From NCBI GenBank assembly GCA_946184695.1, contig CAMHGK010000003.1, forward strand, positions 1 to 44,901: a stretch of DNA of 44,901 nucleotides, given 5' to 3'. Below, piece after piece: positions 1 through 10,576 of the stretch. The notes under the pieces were generated by a model. It ran no database searches. It saw only the letters and a program-made list of their open reading frames with translations, and was not told the origin of the DNA. Each line of letters starts with the position of its first letter. Positions within the stretch are counted from its first letter, which is position 1. The DNA comes from an uncultured Bacteroidales bacterium. GTDB taxonomy: Bacteria; Bacteroidota; Bacteroidia; Bacteroidales; Paludibacteraceae. Made by a program: the position numbers and the translations under genes.

Positions 1-549
1 GTCGGGCGCCGAGATATTCATTGCTGCAAGCACGTCTCCATCGGTTCTGCGGACGCGATTCAGAGGACATGCATTGAGTATTCCTCCATCCACTAAGAGC
101 ATGTCGCCACGGACGACAGGGCGGAAAAACAAAGGAATAGAGACCGATGCCCTGACAGCATCAAACAGATCGCCAGTCTCCATCACAACCTCTTTATTGT
201 GAATTACATCGCTGGCTATCAACGTGACAGGGATAGGCAGATCCTCTATCTGGCAGTCGGGCACTATTTCACGAAAAGCATTAACCGTGCGGTCGCCTTT
301 GACGAGGTAGTTCTTAGATAACGAAAAATCGCCCAACGAGAGAATTTTCTGCTTGTCGAGCGATAAAAACCAGCGTTTGCCTTCTTCGAGCTTGCCTGAT
401 GCGTAAATCCCCGCGATAAGTGCACCCACAGAGCACCCTGCGAGCGACGAAATCTCATATCCGCGAGATTCCAGTTCCTCGATTGCTCCTATGTGCGCGA
501 GTCCGCGAGCACCTCCGGAAGCCAATACAAGAGCTACTTTTCGTTTCAT
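1..549 (-). CDS. Patatin-like phospholipase, partial (C-terminus off the left edge)
   Basis: Reverse translation from ATG at 549 reads MKRKVALVLASGGARGLAHIGAIEELESRGYEISSLAGCSVGALIAGIYASG...DGGILNPCPL; GxSxG (GCSVG) and DGG patatin motifs. Not in the ORF track because it is open at the window edge. Confidence 0.9.
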   Translation of the reverse strand, partial: MKRKVALVLASGGARGLAHIGAIEELESRGYEISSLAGCSVGALIAGIYASGKLEEGKRWFLSLDKQKILSLGDFSLSKNYLVKGDRTVNAFREIVPDCQIEDLPIPVTLIASDVIHNKEVVMETGDLFDAVRASVSIPLFFRPVVRGDMLLVDGGILNACPLNRVRRTDGDVLAAMNISAPD

Positions 550-620
550 GGGTGCAAAATTACAAAATATATAGTAATGGTGCAAGCATAAAGCGAAATT
601 TTATTGAATTTAATGGCTAT

Positions 621-2987
621 TTAGCTTGGTATGGCGAAGTTGATGACCTCTTGTATGTCGTGAACGAAATGGAAGGTGAGACCTTTGAGGTAAGTCTGAG
701 GTATGTCGTCAACGTCCTTTTGGTTTTCGTAGCACATGACAATGTCAGTTATACCTGCACGCTTGGCAGCAAGAATCTTCTCCTTTATCCCTCCTACGGG
801 CAATACTTTTCCGCGGAGCGTCATCTCACCGGTCATGGCAAGGCGCGGTCTGACGCGTTTACCGGTGAAAGCGGACACAAGAGCAGTGGTCATGGTAATA
901 CCCGCCGATGGACCGTCTTTGGGAATAGCTCCTTCTGGAACGTGAATATGTACGGCGGACGACTCTAATTTCTTCTTGTCGATACCAAACTGAGCGGCGT
1001 GAGCTTTGATATAACCTAACGCTATGGTTGCCGATTCCTTCATTACATCGCCGAGGTTGCCGGTGAGAGTCAGGGTAGGGACTTTTGCAGGCGATAGACT
1101 CGTCTCGATAAACAATATCTCACCTCCCACCTGCGTCCATGCCAATCCGGTGACGACGCCTACATATTTATTGTTTTCGTAGGTGTCGCGGCTATATTTC
1201 TCTCGGCCGAGCCACGACTTGATGTCATCGGGCGTAGGAGTCTGGTTGTAAGGCTCGTCGGTTGCCACACGCTTGACCACTTTTCTGCAAATAGCAGCAA
1301 GCTGACGATCAAGTTCACGAACACCTGATTCACGCGTGTATTTCTCAATCAGATATTCTAACGTAGGCTTCCGCAGATGCAGTTGCGAGCTTTTGAGACC
1401 GTGATTTTCAAGCTCTTTGGGTATAAGATGGCGCTTGGCAATCTCTATCTTCTCTTCAGGCAGGTAGCCGGTCATCTCAATGAGTTCCATGCGGTCGAGT
1501 AGGGGACGCGGAATGGTATTGAGAGTATTGGCTGTGGCGATAAAGAGTACCTTGGATAGATCGTAATCAATGTCTAAATAGTTGTCGTGGAAAGTTGTAT
1601 TCTGTTCGGGGTCGAGTACTTCGAGCAGTGCAGAGGTGGGGTCACCATGATAATCTGCTGCTATTTTGTCGATTTCATCGAGAACAAATACCGGATTAGA
1701 AGATTTTACCTTGCGTATGTTGTCAATAATTCGTCCCGGCATAGCTCCTATATAGGTTCTGCGGTGACCACGGATTTCAGCTTCATCGTGCAATCCGCCG
1801 AGAGATATGCGAGCGTATTTTCTTCCGAGTGACTTTGCTATCGACTTGCCTAAACTCGTCTTGCCGACTCCGGGAGGGCCGTAAAGGCAGATAATCGGCG
1901 ATTTCATGTCGCCTTTAAGCTTGAGCACTGACAGATATTCAAGAATGCGCTCCTTAACTTTCTCCATGCCATAGTGGTCTTCATCAAGTACCCGCTTGGC
2001 GTTATTTATGTCGAAATTATCATCGGTAAACTCGTTCCACGGCATCTCAAGCATGAGCTCCAGATAGTTGAGCTGGGTGGAGTAGTCGGGAGAGTGGGGA
2101 GTGATGCGCTCTAATTTCTTGAGTTCATCTCGGAATGTCTTTTCCACTTGTTCCGACCACTTCTTTTCTTTAGCTTTTTCTTGAAGCTCAGCAATAGTTC
2201 CTTCGGACGTGTCACCGAGCTCTTTCTGGATGGTACGCATCTGTTGCTCAAGGAAATACTCACGTTGCTGCTTGTTCATATCCTCGCGAGTCTTGTTTTG
2301 AATAGAACGCTTTATCTCAAGCATTTGCAGTTCTTTACTGAGCATTTCAAGCAGTTTGGTGGTGCGGTTTTCGATTTTCTCTTCTTGTAGGAGCGACTGT
2401 TTGTCTATTATAGACAATCCGAAATTGACGCATACATAATTGACAAGCAGCGTTGGGTTATCGATATTCTTCAGAGCAAATCCGGCTTCTTGCGGCAATT
2501 CAAGTGCTTGGATAATTTTCAAAGAGGTATCTTTTAGACTTGAAACAGTGGCAATAAAATTCTTGTCAGACATATTTGGCATTATTTCCGGCATAACGAA
2601 AATATTGGCCTTAAGAGTCCTAACACCGGTAAACTCCTTGACCATAATGCGTTGTGTGCCTTCAAGGATGATGGTTGTAGAGCCGTCCGGCAAGTCGAAC
2701 GTGCGCAGAACACGAGCTGCTGTTCCTAACGGATATAGATCGTCAGACTTAGGATCCTGAACGTTAGCGTCTTTCTGACAAAGTACTGCCAATAATTCGC
2801 CCGTCTCAAATGCCGATTTGGCCAACTTGAGAGATTTCTGTCGTGATACCACAACAGGCAACAGCACATGAGGAAACAACACCATATTCTTTAGTGGCAG
2901 AACACTGAGAACATCGTCGTTGTTGAGAATTTGCTGACTATCTGAATCGTCAGGCGAAATAATCGGAATAATGGTTGACTGTGACAT
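621..2987 (-). CDS. lon: ATP-dependent Lon protease
   Basis: 788 aa; Lon N-domain, Walker A GPPGVGKT, catalytic [11 protein letters not shown]. Confidence 0.98.
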   Translation of the reverse strand: MSQSTIIPIISPDDSDSQQILNNDDVLSVLPLKNMVLFPHVLLPVVVSRQKSLKLAKSAFETGELLAVLCQKDANVQDPKSDDLYPLGTAARVLRTFDLPDGSTTIILEGTQRIMVKEFTGVRTLKANIFVMPEIMPNMSDKNFIATVSSLKDTSLKIIQALELPQEAGFALKNIDNPTLLVNYVCVNFGLSIIDKQSLLQEEKIENRTTKLLEMLSKELQMLEIKRSIQNKTREDMNKQQREYFLEQQMRTIQKELGDTSEGTIAELQEKAKEKKWSEQVEKTFRDELKKLERITPHSPDYSTQLNYLELMLEMPWNEFTDDNFDINNAKRVLDEDHYGMEKVKERILEYLSVLKLKGDMKSPIICLYGPPGVGKTSLGKSIAKSLGRKYARISLGGLHDEAEIRGHRRTYIGAMPGRIIDNIRKVKSSNPVFVLDEIDKIAADYHGDPTSALLEVLDPEQNTTFHDNYLDIDYDLSKVLFIATANTLNTIPRPLLDRMELIEMTGYLPEEKIEIAKRHLIPKELENHGLKSSQLHLRKPTLEYLIEKYTRESGVRELDRQLAAICRKVVKRVATDEPYNQTPTPDDIKSWLGREKYSRDTYENNKYVGVVTGLAWTQVGGEILFIETSLSPAKVPTLTLTGNLGDVMKESATIALGYIKAHAAQFGIDKKKLESSAVHIHVPEGAIPKDGPSAGITMTTALVSAFTGKRVRPRLAMTGEMTLRGKVLPVGGIKEKILAAKRAGITDIVMCYENQKDVDDIPQTYLKGLTFHFVHDIQEVINFAIPS

Positions 2988-3200
2988 GATTTTATACGCA
3001 GTTTGATTTATTCAAGTGTATTTTTTATACGCAGATCTATTTATTTCAGTCTATTTCAAACCCTGTGCCAAACATCTAAATACTGACAAAATGTCATAAT
3101 ACGTTGAGCAAAAGCAAATTAAAAGATAATTGGCATTATGTTAAATAAGTTTTATGAGAAATATAAAGGTACTACCTATTATCGAATAATTGGCGTAGAT

Positions 3201-3716
3201 TTATTTTATAAGAAGTTTTGAGAAAATAACAGCATCAGAACTACGAAACCAATTTCTAACTATGGCAGATTCTATAAATCTGTTTTTCCGAAAAATAGCC
3301 AGGCTTGGCAGGTTCGTTGAAGCTACAATTGCATAAAGCAGCCTAAGATTAAGGAACTCTGATGCATAATTCTCTATTAGATTTATAGACTCCGAGCCTA
3401 AACCTGAATTTCTGTACTCATCTATGATATAAATGCCGATGCCTGCGCGAAGATTATGAATGTCAAGTTCATATAGATCGATACATCCCACTATATGCTT
3501 ATCATCTTCCTGACTTTCTATTATCAAACGGAGTTGTCCGTCTTTATATATATCGCCCGTAGAGGATGTGATATAGTCGGATAAGTCTTTGCAAGATAGT
3601 GGGTTATGTGTATCGGAATGTTGCCACGCAAGTTCGTCGTTTTCTATTATATATAGGTATGGCAAGTCAGTTGGCTCAAGTTTGCGAAGTCGGATATGCT
3701 CGTTCGACAGGTGCAT
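3201..3716 (-). CDS. GNAT family N-acetyltransferase (RimJ/RimL-like)
   Basis: 171 aa; 'LRKLEPTDLPYLYIIEND', 'YIIDEYRNSGLGSESINLIENYA' acetyl-CoA binding region. Confidence 0.85.
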   Translation of the reverse strand: MHLSNEHIRLRKLEPTDLPYLYIIENDELAWQHSDTHNPLSCKDLSDYITSSTGDIYKDGQLRLIIESQEDDKHIVGCIDLYELDIHNLRAGIGIYIIDEYRNSGLGSESINLIENYASEFLNLRLLYAIVASTNLPSLAIFRKNRFIESAIVRNWFRSSDAVIFSKLLIK

Positions 3717-3781
3717 GGCACTTTAATTTGACGTATAACTTATATTAAAATTAAATGTTGCTTTTGACAACTTAAAATATA

Positions 3782-4201
3782 TTAGCGCCCGAATAGTTTT
3801 CCAAAAAACGATTTTTTATTGCTATTCAGGTCTGGTAATTCGTTTCTGACAGGCTGAAGTGCCCTACCCTCGCTAATCATCTGATAGATAACTCCCCAAT
3901 CGGGCAGTCCTCCGAGGTTGCGGTCGTCGATATAAAGGTCGGCTGTTACCTTACGCGGAAAGATATAGTCCTCGAGTTGTTCAGGATAGTTGCTATTGAC
4001 AGCATAAAACTCAAGTCCTTTTGCTCGGCAATACTCCACTGCCTCATCCAAAAGCTGTCCTTCTCTGACTGTCCAAAGTATTATCAGATGTTGCTCTGTC
4101 TGCAACTTTTTCAGAGTCTCTATGGCAAACGGAATGGGCTTACCAATGCGGGGATATTCATGTGTGACGATGGTTCCATCGAAGTCAACGGCGATAGTCA
4201 T
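3782..4201 (-). CDS. HAD-like hydrolase (BT0820-type)
   Basis: MTIAVDFDGTIVTHEYPRIGKPIPFAIETL; DxDGT motif and DLYIDDRNLGG. Confidence 0.8.
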   Translation of the reverse strand: MTIAVDFDGTIVTHEYPRIGKPIPFAIETLKKLQTEQHLIILWTVREGQLLDEAVEYCRAKGLEFYAVNSNYPEQLEDYIFPRKVTADLYIDDRNLGGLPDWGVIYQMISEGRALQPVRNELPDLNSNKKSFFGKLFGR

Positions 4202-4218
4202 AGCTGAAATGTGTTTGT

Positions 4219-4677
4219 TTATTGTTTGGGTTGCTGATTGTCTTCAAGTTCAAGTCTGAGTCGGCTTTCTTGCGGTTTGCAAAAGATAAGTCCGATGGCG
4301 GCTATTGCAGCGCACCAAATCATTGGCCGATGTCCACCTAACAAGTAGAAAGCTATAATGCCGAGTATGATTCCAGTGCCGATGATTATTATTCTGATGG
4401 CTGATGCTTTGAAATAGCTTTTGAGTCGCAACTCAGAATCGGTTATTGCCTTGAGTTTGTCGCAATACTTTTTGAAGCCGAACATTGCACATGGCAGTGA
4501 GGCTATAATGTAGCAAATTACGATGGTTTGAAAAGCTTGTCCTGATGAACTCAGCGGATCAAGGTACGGCAACTGCTCTTTCTTTGCAAGAAAAATCAGA
4601 AGGGTTACTACCAACAAACTCAGCAGTATTATACCATAGTAAAAATAGCTGATTTTACGAATAACGGCTCTTTCCAT
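4219..4677 (-). CDS. Small integral membrane protein, unknown function
   Basis: 152 aa with about four hydrophobic segments; no recognisable family motif. Confidence 0.6.
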   Translation of the reverse strand: MERAVIRKISYFYYGIILLSLLVVTLLIFLAKKEQLPYLDPLSSSGQAFQTIVICYIIASLPCAMFGFKKYCDKLKAITDSELRLKSYFKASAIRIIIIGTGIILGIIAFYLLGGHRPMIWCAAIAAIGLIFCKPQESRLRLELEDNQQPKQ

Positions 4678-4718
4678 AGTGATTTATGTTTGTTTAATTT
4701 ATATTTTCCTACATTCTC

Positions 4719-5327
4719 CTACCCTTTGAATTCCGTCCGATTGACTATGGAGCGACCGAGAGTTATCTCATCGGTAAATTCAAGTTCATTGCCAATAGCA
4801 ACGCCTCGGGCTATTTGCGTAATTCTTATGTTGAATTGTTGCAATCGTTTGAAGATATAATAGTTGGTGGTGTCGCCTTCAAGAGTGGTAGGTAGGGCGA
4901 GAATTACTTCCTCTATGTTCTCAGGCTCAATGCGTTCAACGAGCGAGTCGAGCTCGATATCTTTAGGACCGATACCGTCAACCGGCGAGATTACTCCGCC
5001 AAGTACATGGTAAAGTCCGTTGTACTGCCCGGTCTTTTCGATTGATAGCACATCCTGTATGTTTTCTACCACACATATTGTTTGCCGCTGGCGTTTGGAG
5101 CTTGAGCAGATGGAGCACACCTCGGTGTCACTAATGTTGTGGCAGTATTTGCAGTAATGGACTTCTGTCTTTAGCCTTGTCAGTGCGGAGGCAAAGTGGT
5201 TGACCTCATTCGAGTCACGTCGGAGCAGGTTTAGCACGAGTCTTAGAGCTGTTTTTCTGCCTATGCCTGGCAACGAAGCGAACTGACTTACAGCGTTTTC
5301 TAATAGTACTGATGGATATTCGTTCAT
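4719..5327 (-). CDS. recR: Recombination protein RecR
   Basis: 202 aa; '[15 protein letters not shown]', C4 zinc finger [16 protein letters not shown], Toprim segment. Confidence 0.97.
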   Translation of the reverse strand: MNEYPSVLLENAVSQFASLPGIGRKTALRLVLNLLRRDSNEVNHFASALTRLKTEVHYCKYCHNISDTEVCSICSSSKRQRQTICVVENIQDVLSIEKTGQYNGLYHVLGGVISPVDGIGPKDIELDSLVERIEPENIEEVILALPTTLEGDTTNYYIFKRLQQFNIRITQIARGVAIGNELEFTDEITLGRSIVNRTEFKG

Positions 5328-5336
5328 AGCAGTCGG

Positions 5337-7454
5337 TTAGAGTCGAGTTACGCGTTTAACACCTTTAATTGTTGCGAGTTTCATTATAATGAGTTCCATC
5401 TGCTGCTTATCAGACACCATAATGGTAAGTTGTCCGTCGAAGAGTCCGTCGTGCGAGTCGATAGAGATATTTCGGAGCAGTACCCCACTCTCTTTATTGA
5501 TGACAGAAGTCATATTAGTGACGATACCTATGTCGTCGTTGCCTACTACTTGCAGAGTTATAGGATATGCAGACCCCACAGGCTTACCGCTCCATCTCGT
5601 TTCTACAATGCGATACGGAAAACGCTGCAACATCTGGGCGGCATTAGGACAGTTGCGCCGGTGAATGCTGATGCCGTTGGTTATGGAAACAAACCCGAAT
5701 ACATCGTCACCATAGATAGGATTGCAGCACTTGGCAAAGTGGTAGTCCACATTTTTGATATTGCTGTCAATAACGAGTACGTCGCTTGCATTTTCCGACT
5801 GACGTACGTTATTTGTCAGCTCAAAACTGTCGGCCGACTGCTGCTGTGCCGGTTGAACATCATGGTTCTCGGATCGCTCGATGAGTTCTTTCACTCTGAG
5901 CAGGTTCTCTGAACCGTTGGCTATCGACTGATAGAAGTCGGATACTGATTTATAGCCTATCTTAAGTGCAAGTCTTGCTATTTTCTTCTCCTCGTATTCA
6001 AGTTTCCAGTTTCTGAGTCGGCGTTCCAAAAGTTCGCGCCCCTCGGTGGCATTTTTGAACTCTATCTCTTTGAGAGCCTGACGAATTTTGTTTTTTGCCT
6101 TCGAGGTCTTAACGAAGTCGAGCCACTGGCGCGATGGCTTTTGTGAGGGCGAGGTGAGTATTTCTATCTGGTCACCGTTTTGCAGCTTATGTCTTATTGG
6201 AACGTTGCGCCCGCCTATTTTTCCGCCTACGCACTTGCAGCCTAAGGCTGAGTGAATCTGAAAAGCGAAATCGAGTACGGTAGCTCCTTGCGGCAGCTTA
6301 TGCAGGTCGCCATTGGGTGTGAATACAAACACCTCCTCATCATATAGTGTCAAGCGGAAATCGTTGATGGCATCGCGGTTGTCAATGTCGGGATTTTCAA
6401 GCATCTCGCGCACTCCCTTCAGAAACGAATCCATATCTGTCTCACTCTTGATGCCCTTGTATTTCCAGTGGGCAGCCACACCCTTCTCTGCTATCTCGTC
6501 CATGCGAGTGGTACGTATCTGCACCTCCACCCACTTGTTTTCAGGACCAAGAACGGTGGTATGCAGCGATTCATATCCGTTAGACTTAGGTATAGTCAGC
6601 CAGTCACGCATGCGCTTCGGATTGGGCTGATACATATCCGCCACGATGGAATATACTTGCCAGCACCATGCCTTTTCTTTTTCAAGCGGGGCGTCTAAAA
6701 TAATGCGAATGGCAAATAAATCGTAGATATGGTCCACATCGCAATGCTGCTTCTGCATTTTGTTGTAAATCGAGTGTATCGACTTGGTTCGCCCTTTCAT
6801 GTGGAAAACAAGTCCTTCTTGCTCTAAGCGCTGCTTGAGAGGTTTAATAAACGATTCAATATATGCATCGCGCGACTTTTTCGTCTCGTGCAGAGCGGCT
6901 GCTATTTGCTTATAGGTAGTGTAATCCTTGAATTTGAGTGAGAGGTCTTCGAGTTCTGTTTTTACGGCATAGAGTCCCAATCTGTGAGCCAACGGAGCAT
7001 AGAGGAAGGACGTCTCGTTAGCCACATCTTCTACTTTTGAAAAGTCGGAGTCTGCTGAGAGCTGCTCATTGAGCTCGCGCATCAGTTGCAGCCTTAGGGC
7101 AATGATAATGAGTACCACCCTTACGTCTTCGGCAAATGTCATGAGCAACTTGCGGAAGTTTTCTGTTTCATAGGACGTATGACGCTGGTAGAGCGAGTCC
7201 ACTTGCCTGAGCCCGTGTGTCATGGTTGCCACGCTCTTGCCGAAAGTTTGCGTGAGTTGTTCTGCGTCAGCCGTCTTAAGCAGCATCGCTGCAATAGCAT
7301 CGCGGTCAAGCCCGATTTCGTTAACTGCTATGCGAACTGCGCGCAGCGTACTCAGCGATACGTCGGCCGATTGAAGCATGTCCAGCTCCGGCTGAGTATA
7401 ACTCAGACGAAGCTCCGCAAGCGTAGTTAGTATGTCTGAAGATGATGTGTTCAT
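5337..7454 (-). CDS. relA: RelA/SpoT family (p)ppGpp synthetase with degenerate HD hydrolase domain
   Basis: 705 aa; synthetase motifs GRTKSIHSIYNKM, NGYESLHTTVLGP, EVQIRT; TGS and ACT domains; HD residues replaced (see findings). Confidence 0.93.
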   Translation of the reverse strand: MNTSSSDILTTLAELRLSYTQPELDMLQSADVSLSTLRAVRIAVNEIGLDRDAIAAMLLKTADAEQLTQTFGKSVATMTHGLRQVDSLYQRHTSYETENFRKLLMTFAEDVRVVLIIIALRLQLMRELNEQLSADSDFSKVEDVANETSFLYAPLAHRLGLYAVKTELEDLSLKFKDYTTYKQIAAALHETKKSRDAYIESFIKPLKQRLEQEGLVFHMKGRTKSIHSIYNKMQKQHCDVDHIYDLFAIRIILDAPLEKEKAWCWQVYSIVADMYQPNPKRMRDWLTIPKSNGYESLHTTVLGPENKWVEVQIRTTRMDEIAEKGVAAHWKYKGIKSETDMDSFLKGVREMLENPDIDNRDAINDFRLTLYDEEVFVFTPNGDLHKLPQGATVLDFAFQIHSALGCKCVGGKIGGRNVPIRHKLQNGDQIEILTSPSQKPSRQWLDFVKTSKAKNKIRQALKEIEFKNATEGRELLERRLRNWKLEYEEKKIARLALKIGYKSVSDFYQSIANGSENLLRVKELIERSENHDVQPAQQQSADSFELTNNVRQSENASDVLVIDSNIKNVDYHFAKCCNPIYGDDVFGFVSITNGISIHRRNCPNAAQMLQRFPYRIVETRWSGKPVGSAYPITLQVVGNDDIGIVTNMTSVINKESGVLLRNISIDSHDGLFDGQLTIMVSDKQQMELIIMKLATIKGVKRVTRL

Positions 7455-7837
7455 ATACTTGTTAAATAGGATACATTATGCACCTATAATGCCTAATATG
7501 CATAAATTGGCTGCAAATATAGTAAAAAGATTTGGTATGCACAAATACACTTTTATCATACTCCCAAAATTACATATATCTACCTGCTATTCACCGCATT
7601 AAAGGTGCTTTGTTCCCGGCATGATCGGGTGAAGATCGGGTGAAGAACGCATAGAGCAAACGTAAGTGATTGATATATTGTAAGCTCTGCAAGCAACTTT
7701 TAGGGCAAAATTTTCATCCTCTTTGTGGTATAGTTGTTATCCTTAAAACTGAATGCTGATTTTATCGAAAAGAAAGCATAAAACACATTTGTCGAAAAAA
7801 AAATGTTAAAAAAATTACGACAATTAAAATAGTTTTT

Positions 7838-7845
7838 GTATCTTT
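7838..7845 (+). promoter_or_regulatory. Candidate Bacteroidota -7 box (TATCTTTG) upstream of the 7956 gene
   Basis: TAnnTTTG match in 'gtatctttgcc' about 110 nt upstream of the start codon; position approximate to within a few nt. Confidence 0.45.
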
Positions 7846-7955
7846 GCCACGTTTTTGGGCAAGGGCATATTATCAGTGATGCTTTTGCAAGGACAAAAAT
7901 CATCGTAAATCTACGTACAAATAGCAAAATAGATAATAACTAAATAATTATAGCT

Positions 7956-8699
7956 ATGAAAACTACCATTCGTATTCTTTTAACTATTGCTGTGTGCTTG
8001 CTCGTATATCTGTGTGTATGGAGCGTATATACTCCTATACGTTTTGAGCAGAAGCGTGAGGCACGCGAACCTCAGGTGATTGCCAAGTTGGTTGACATCC
8101 GTACTATAGCTGTTGAGTACAGAGCTCAGCACGGTAGATACACTAACAGCATCGACTCACTACTCTTATTCGTCAAGCAAGGTGCCAAGAAAGAAGTGCA
8201 CAAAGAGGGTGCTCTTACCGACAAGCAGTTGGAAGCCGGTATGACGGAGCATAAGGCAGTCAACATTATCAAAAAAGCTAAGGGAAGAGTTAAAAAAATG
8301 GAGTTTGCCGACGACGATGAGTTGTATGCTTACTTGTGGGCTAACGATGCTGAGATAAAGAAGCAAGGTCTGCAAGGATTCCGCCGCGACACTATTTCTA
8401 CTCCACTCCTTGAAGCTCTCTTCAAAGGAAAGTTCGACGAGAATAGTATCGACGACATCTTCGTAATTCCTTTCTCTGATGGTCAGAAATTTCAGTTGGC
8501 AGTTAACAACGAGTACACCAATAAAAACGGTGTAGTGCCTTTGTTCCAAGCTTCTGCTCCGTTCTCAAGTTATCTTGACGACCTTGACAAGCAAGAGCTT
8601 GCCAACCTGACAGACAAAGAAGAGAAACTGGGTCACTATCCCGGTCTGCGTGTAGGTTCTATAGATGAGCCTAATAACAATGCCGGCAACTGGGAATAA
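7956..8699 (+). CDS. Conserved-type single-TM hypothetical protein
   Basis: 247 aa, N-terminal TM helix followed by a soluble, probably periplasmic, domain; good coding character and own terminator. Confidence 0.7.
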   Translation: MKTTIRILLTIAVCLLVYLCVWSVYTPIRFEQKREAREPQVIAKLVDIRTIAVEYRAQHGRYTNSIDSLLLFVKQGAKKEVHKEGALTDKQLEAGMTEHKAVNIIKKAKGRVKKMEFADDDELYAYLWANDAEIKKQGLQGFRRDTISTPLLEALFKGKFDENSIDDIFVIPFSDGQKFQLAVNNEYTNKNGVVPLFQASAPFSSYLDDLDKQELANLTDKEEKLGHYPGLRVGSIDEPNNNAGNWE

Positions 8700-8750
8700 T
8701 AGTAGGCCGACCTACTTCAAACATAGTTTGAGGTAATCCATTAACAAACA

Positions 8751-8780
8751 GAAAATGAGTGATTGTCATCACTCATTTTC
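8751..8780 (+). terminator. Intrinsic terminator-like hairpin
   Basis: GAAAATGAGTGAT-tgtc-ATCACTCATTTTC, 13-bp perfect stem, downstream of the 7956 gene. Confidence 0.75.
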
Positions 8781-8872
8781 TTTAACCACAAGACCATGCA
8801 GGGCAAGAGTAGATAAGTATCTTAGTAGGTATCTTAGTAGATAACACATAGACAGTTGTTCTGAATAATCTT

Positions 8873-9403
8873 ATGCGAATAATATCAGGAAAATACCGCG
8901 GGCGGCATTTTAACCCTCCCAAGAACATTACTGCACGTCCAACGACCGACTTTGCCAAAGAGAGTTTGTTCAATCTGCTTCAGAATCGCTTGGATTTTGA
9001 AGGATTAGACGTACTTGATTTGTTTGCAGGCACAGGTAGTATAGGATTAGAGTTCGTGTCTCGTGGTGCCCGCACCGTAACATCAGTTGAATTGGCACAT
9101 ACTCAGCAAAACTTTATCATTGCCACTTGTAAGTCACTTGGCGTGAATAATCTGACAGTAATAAGAGGCGATGTGTTTAAGTATGTAGCGGCATGCCATC
9201 GAGACTTCGACGTGGTTTTCGCTGACCCTCCCTACTCTCTTGATACGCTTGCTATTATTCCGGACTTAGTGTTCGACAACAAAATACTTCGCAATGGCGG
9301 ACTCTTTGTCTTAGAACATTCTGCCGCATACGACTTCTCCGCCAACGAGCATTTTTCCGAACACAGAAGTTATGGCAATGTTCATTTCACTTTTTTTGAA
9401 TAA
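8873..9403 (+). CDS. rsmD: 16S rRNA (guanine966-N2)-methyltransferase RsmD
   Basis: MRIISGKYRGRHFNPPKNITARPTTDFAKESLFNLL, LDLFAGTGSIGLE, VFADPPY. Confidence 0.96.
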   Translation: MRIISGKYRGRHFNPPKNITARPTTDFAKESLFNLLQNRLDFEGLDVLDLFAGTGSIGLEFVSRGARTVTSVELAHTQQNFIIATCKSLGVNNLTVIRGDVFKYVAACHRDFDVVFADPPYSLDTLAIIPDLVFDNKILRNGGLFVLEHSAAYDFSANEHFSEHRSYGNVHFTFFE

Positions 9404-9429
9404 GGTTCATTTCACTTTTTTTGAATAAG
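9380..9429 (+). repeat. Perfect 25-bp tandem duplication spanning the rsmD stop codon
   Basis: gttcatttcactttttttgaataag at 9380-9404 and 9405-9429, identical. Confidence 0.95.
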
Positions 9430-9477
9430 ATTTCGAAAAAATGCATTGAATAAAGAGAGGCACTCTCAAAAAAGCGC

Positions 9478-9508
9478 GACGGCATGTTCTTCGTACGAAC
9501 TTGCCGTC
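9478..9508. terminator. Hairpin between convergent genes (probable terminator)
   Basis: GACGGCAtGTTC-ttcgtac-GAACtTGCCGTC between rsmD (+) and the isomerase (-). Confidence 0.55.
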
Positions 9509-9545
9509 ACTTATATAGTATAGAGTTTAGTTTTGATATAAAATA

Positions 9546-10544
9546 TCATGAGATATAGACTTCCAATAGTTGGCAACTACCAAGAGGATTGAAAACTACA
9601 TCGTTGATAGATGCCGGCATAAGCACCAATTCACCACATCGTATGTCTGTTTCCGTATCAGCTGCGGCTATCACTGCTGCCCCATCAACGCAAAGATATG
9701 CCACAAAGGAATCAAGAGTGGCATAGTCGCGCCCGATGGGTTGATTGAAGCTCAAAGTATTGACTGTGAAATAGGGTGTCTGACAGATATTGGCAGCACC
9801 ATTGTCTTTTTTCTTGTAGTCAATAAGAACTGAGTCGGCAGGCTCAAGCACTGCCACATCGAGTGCCTCGTTGACGTGAAGTTCGCGCTCATTCCCGCTG
9901 CTGTCACGTCTGCCATAATCATACAAACGGAAAGTAACATCTGCACTCTGCTGAATTTCTGCAACCATTACCCCTTTGCCCAAAGAGTGGATAGTACCGC
10001 TGTTAATTAGTACACAATCTCCGGCACTCACCCTCTCGTGGTGCAGATGATTCATAAAGGAGTGATCGGTTAGCGATTGGCGAAGTTGTGATGCAGAGAG
10101 CTGCTTGTCGAGCCCATAAACTATTTGCCCGTCATTGGAATGTAAGACATACCACATCTCCGTCTTGCCTGAATCAAGACCGTTATCGAAAGCATACTTG
10201 TCATCAGGATGAACCTGAACTGAAAGGTCATCATCTGCATCAATAAGCTTAAACAGCAGCGGGAATGAGTCACCAAACTGTTCATACACCTTGTCGCCTA
10301 CAAGCTCTCCCATATATACTTCCACAAGCTCCGTGATGGTGTTGTCGGCAAGATAGCCGTTGGTAACCACCGTCTGGTCGTTGCCAAGCCCTGATAGGAG
10401 CCAACTCTCCCCCACTCCTTGTGCCCCATCGGTATGCCCAAAGAGTTTGTGCAGACGATGACCGCCCCATATCTTCTCTTTATATATCGGGCGAAATTTG
10501 AGCGGATAAAGACTTAGTGATGTGCTATTTGATGATGTAGCCAT
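9546..10544 (-). CDS. manA: Mannose-6-phosphate isomerase, class I
   Basis: 332 aa; 'FRPIYKEKIWGGHRL', 'LSVQVHPDDKYA', 'LINSGTIHSLGKGVMVAEIQQSADVTFRLYDYGR'. Confidence 0.93.
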   Translation of the reverse strand: MATSSNSTSLSLYPLKFRPIYKEKIWGGHRLHKLFGHTDGAQGVGESWLLSGLGNDQTVVTNGYLADNTITELVEVYMGELVGDKVYEQFGDSFPLLFKLIDADDDLSVQVHPDDKYAFDNGLDSGKTEMWYVLHSNDGQIVYGLDKQLSASQLRQSLTDHSFMNHLHHERVSAGDCVLINSGTIHSLGKGVMVAEIQQSADVTFRLYDYGRRDSSGNERELHVNEALDVAVLEPADSVLIDYKKKDNGAANICQTPYFTVNTLSFNQPIGRDYATLDSFVAYLCVDGAAVIAAADTETDIRCGELVLMPASINDVVFNPLGSCQLLEVYIS

Positions 10545-10576
10545 AATGTATGTGTGCGTTGTTTTGTAAACTTTGC

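Noticed and set aside
420-968. 182-aa plus-strand ORF overlapping the patatin and lon genes
   Set aside because: Antisense to two clear protein-coding genes; no recognisable motif; shadow ORF.
3063-3090. Similarity of 'AAACATCTAAATACTGAC' upstream of lon to the pheT leader 3' strand 'AAACATCCAATACTGAC'
   Set aside because: The lon region lacks the partner strand needed to form the hairpin; short AT-rich match is probably coincidental.
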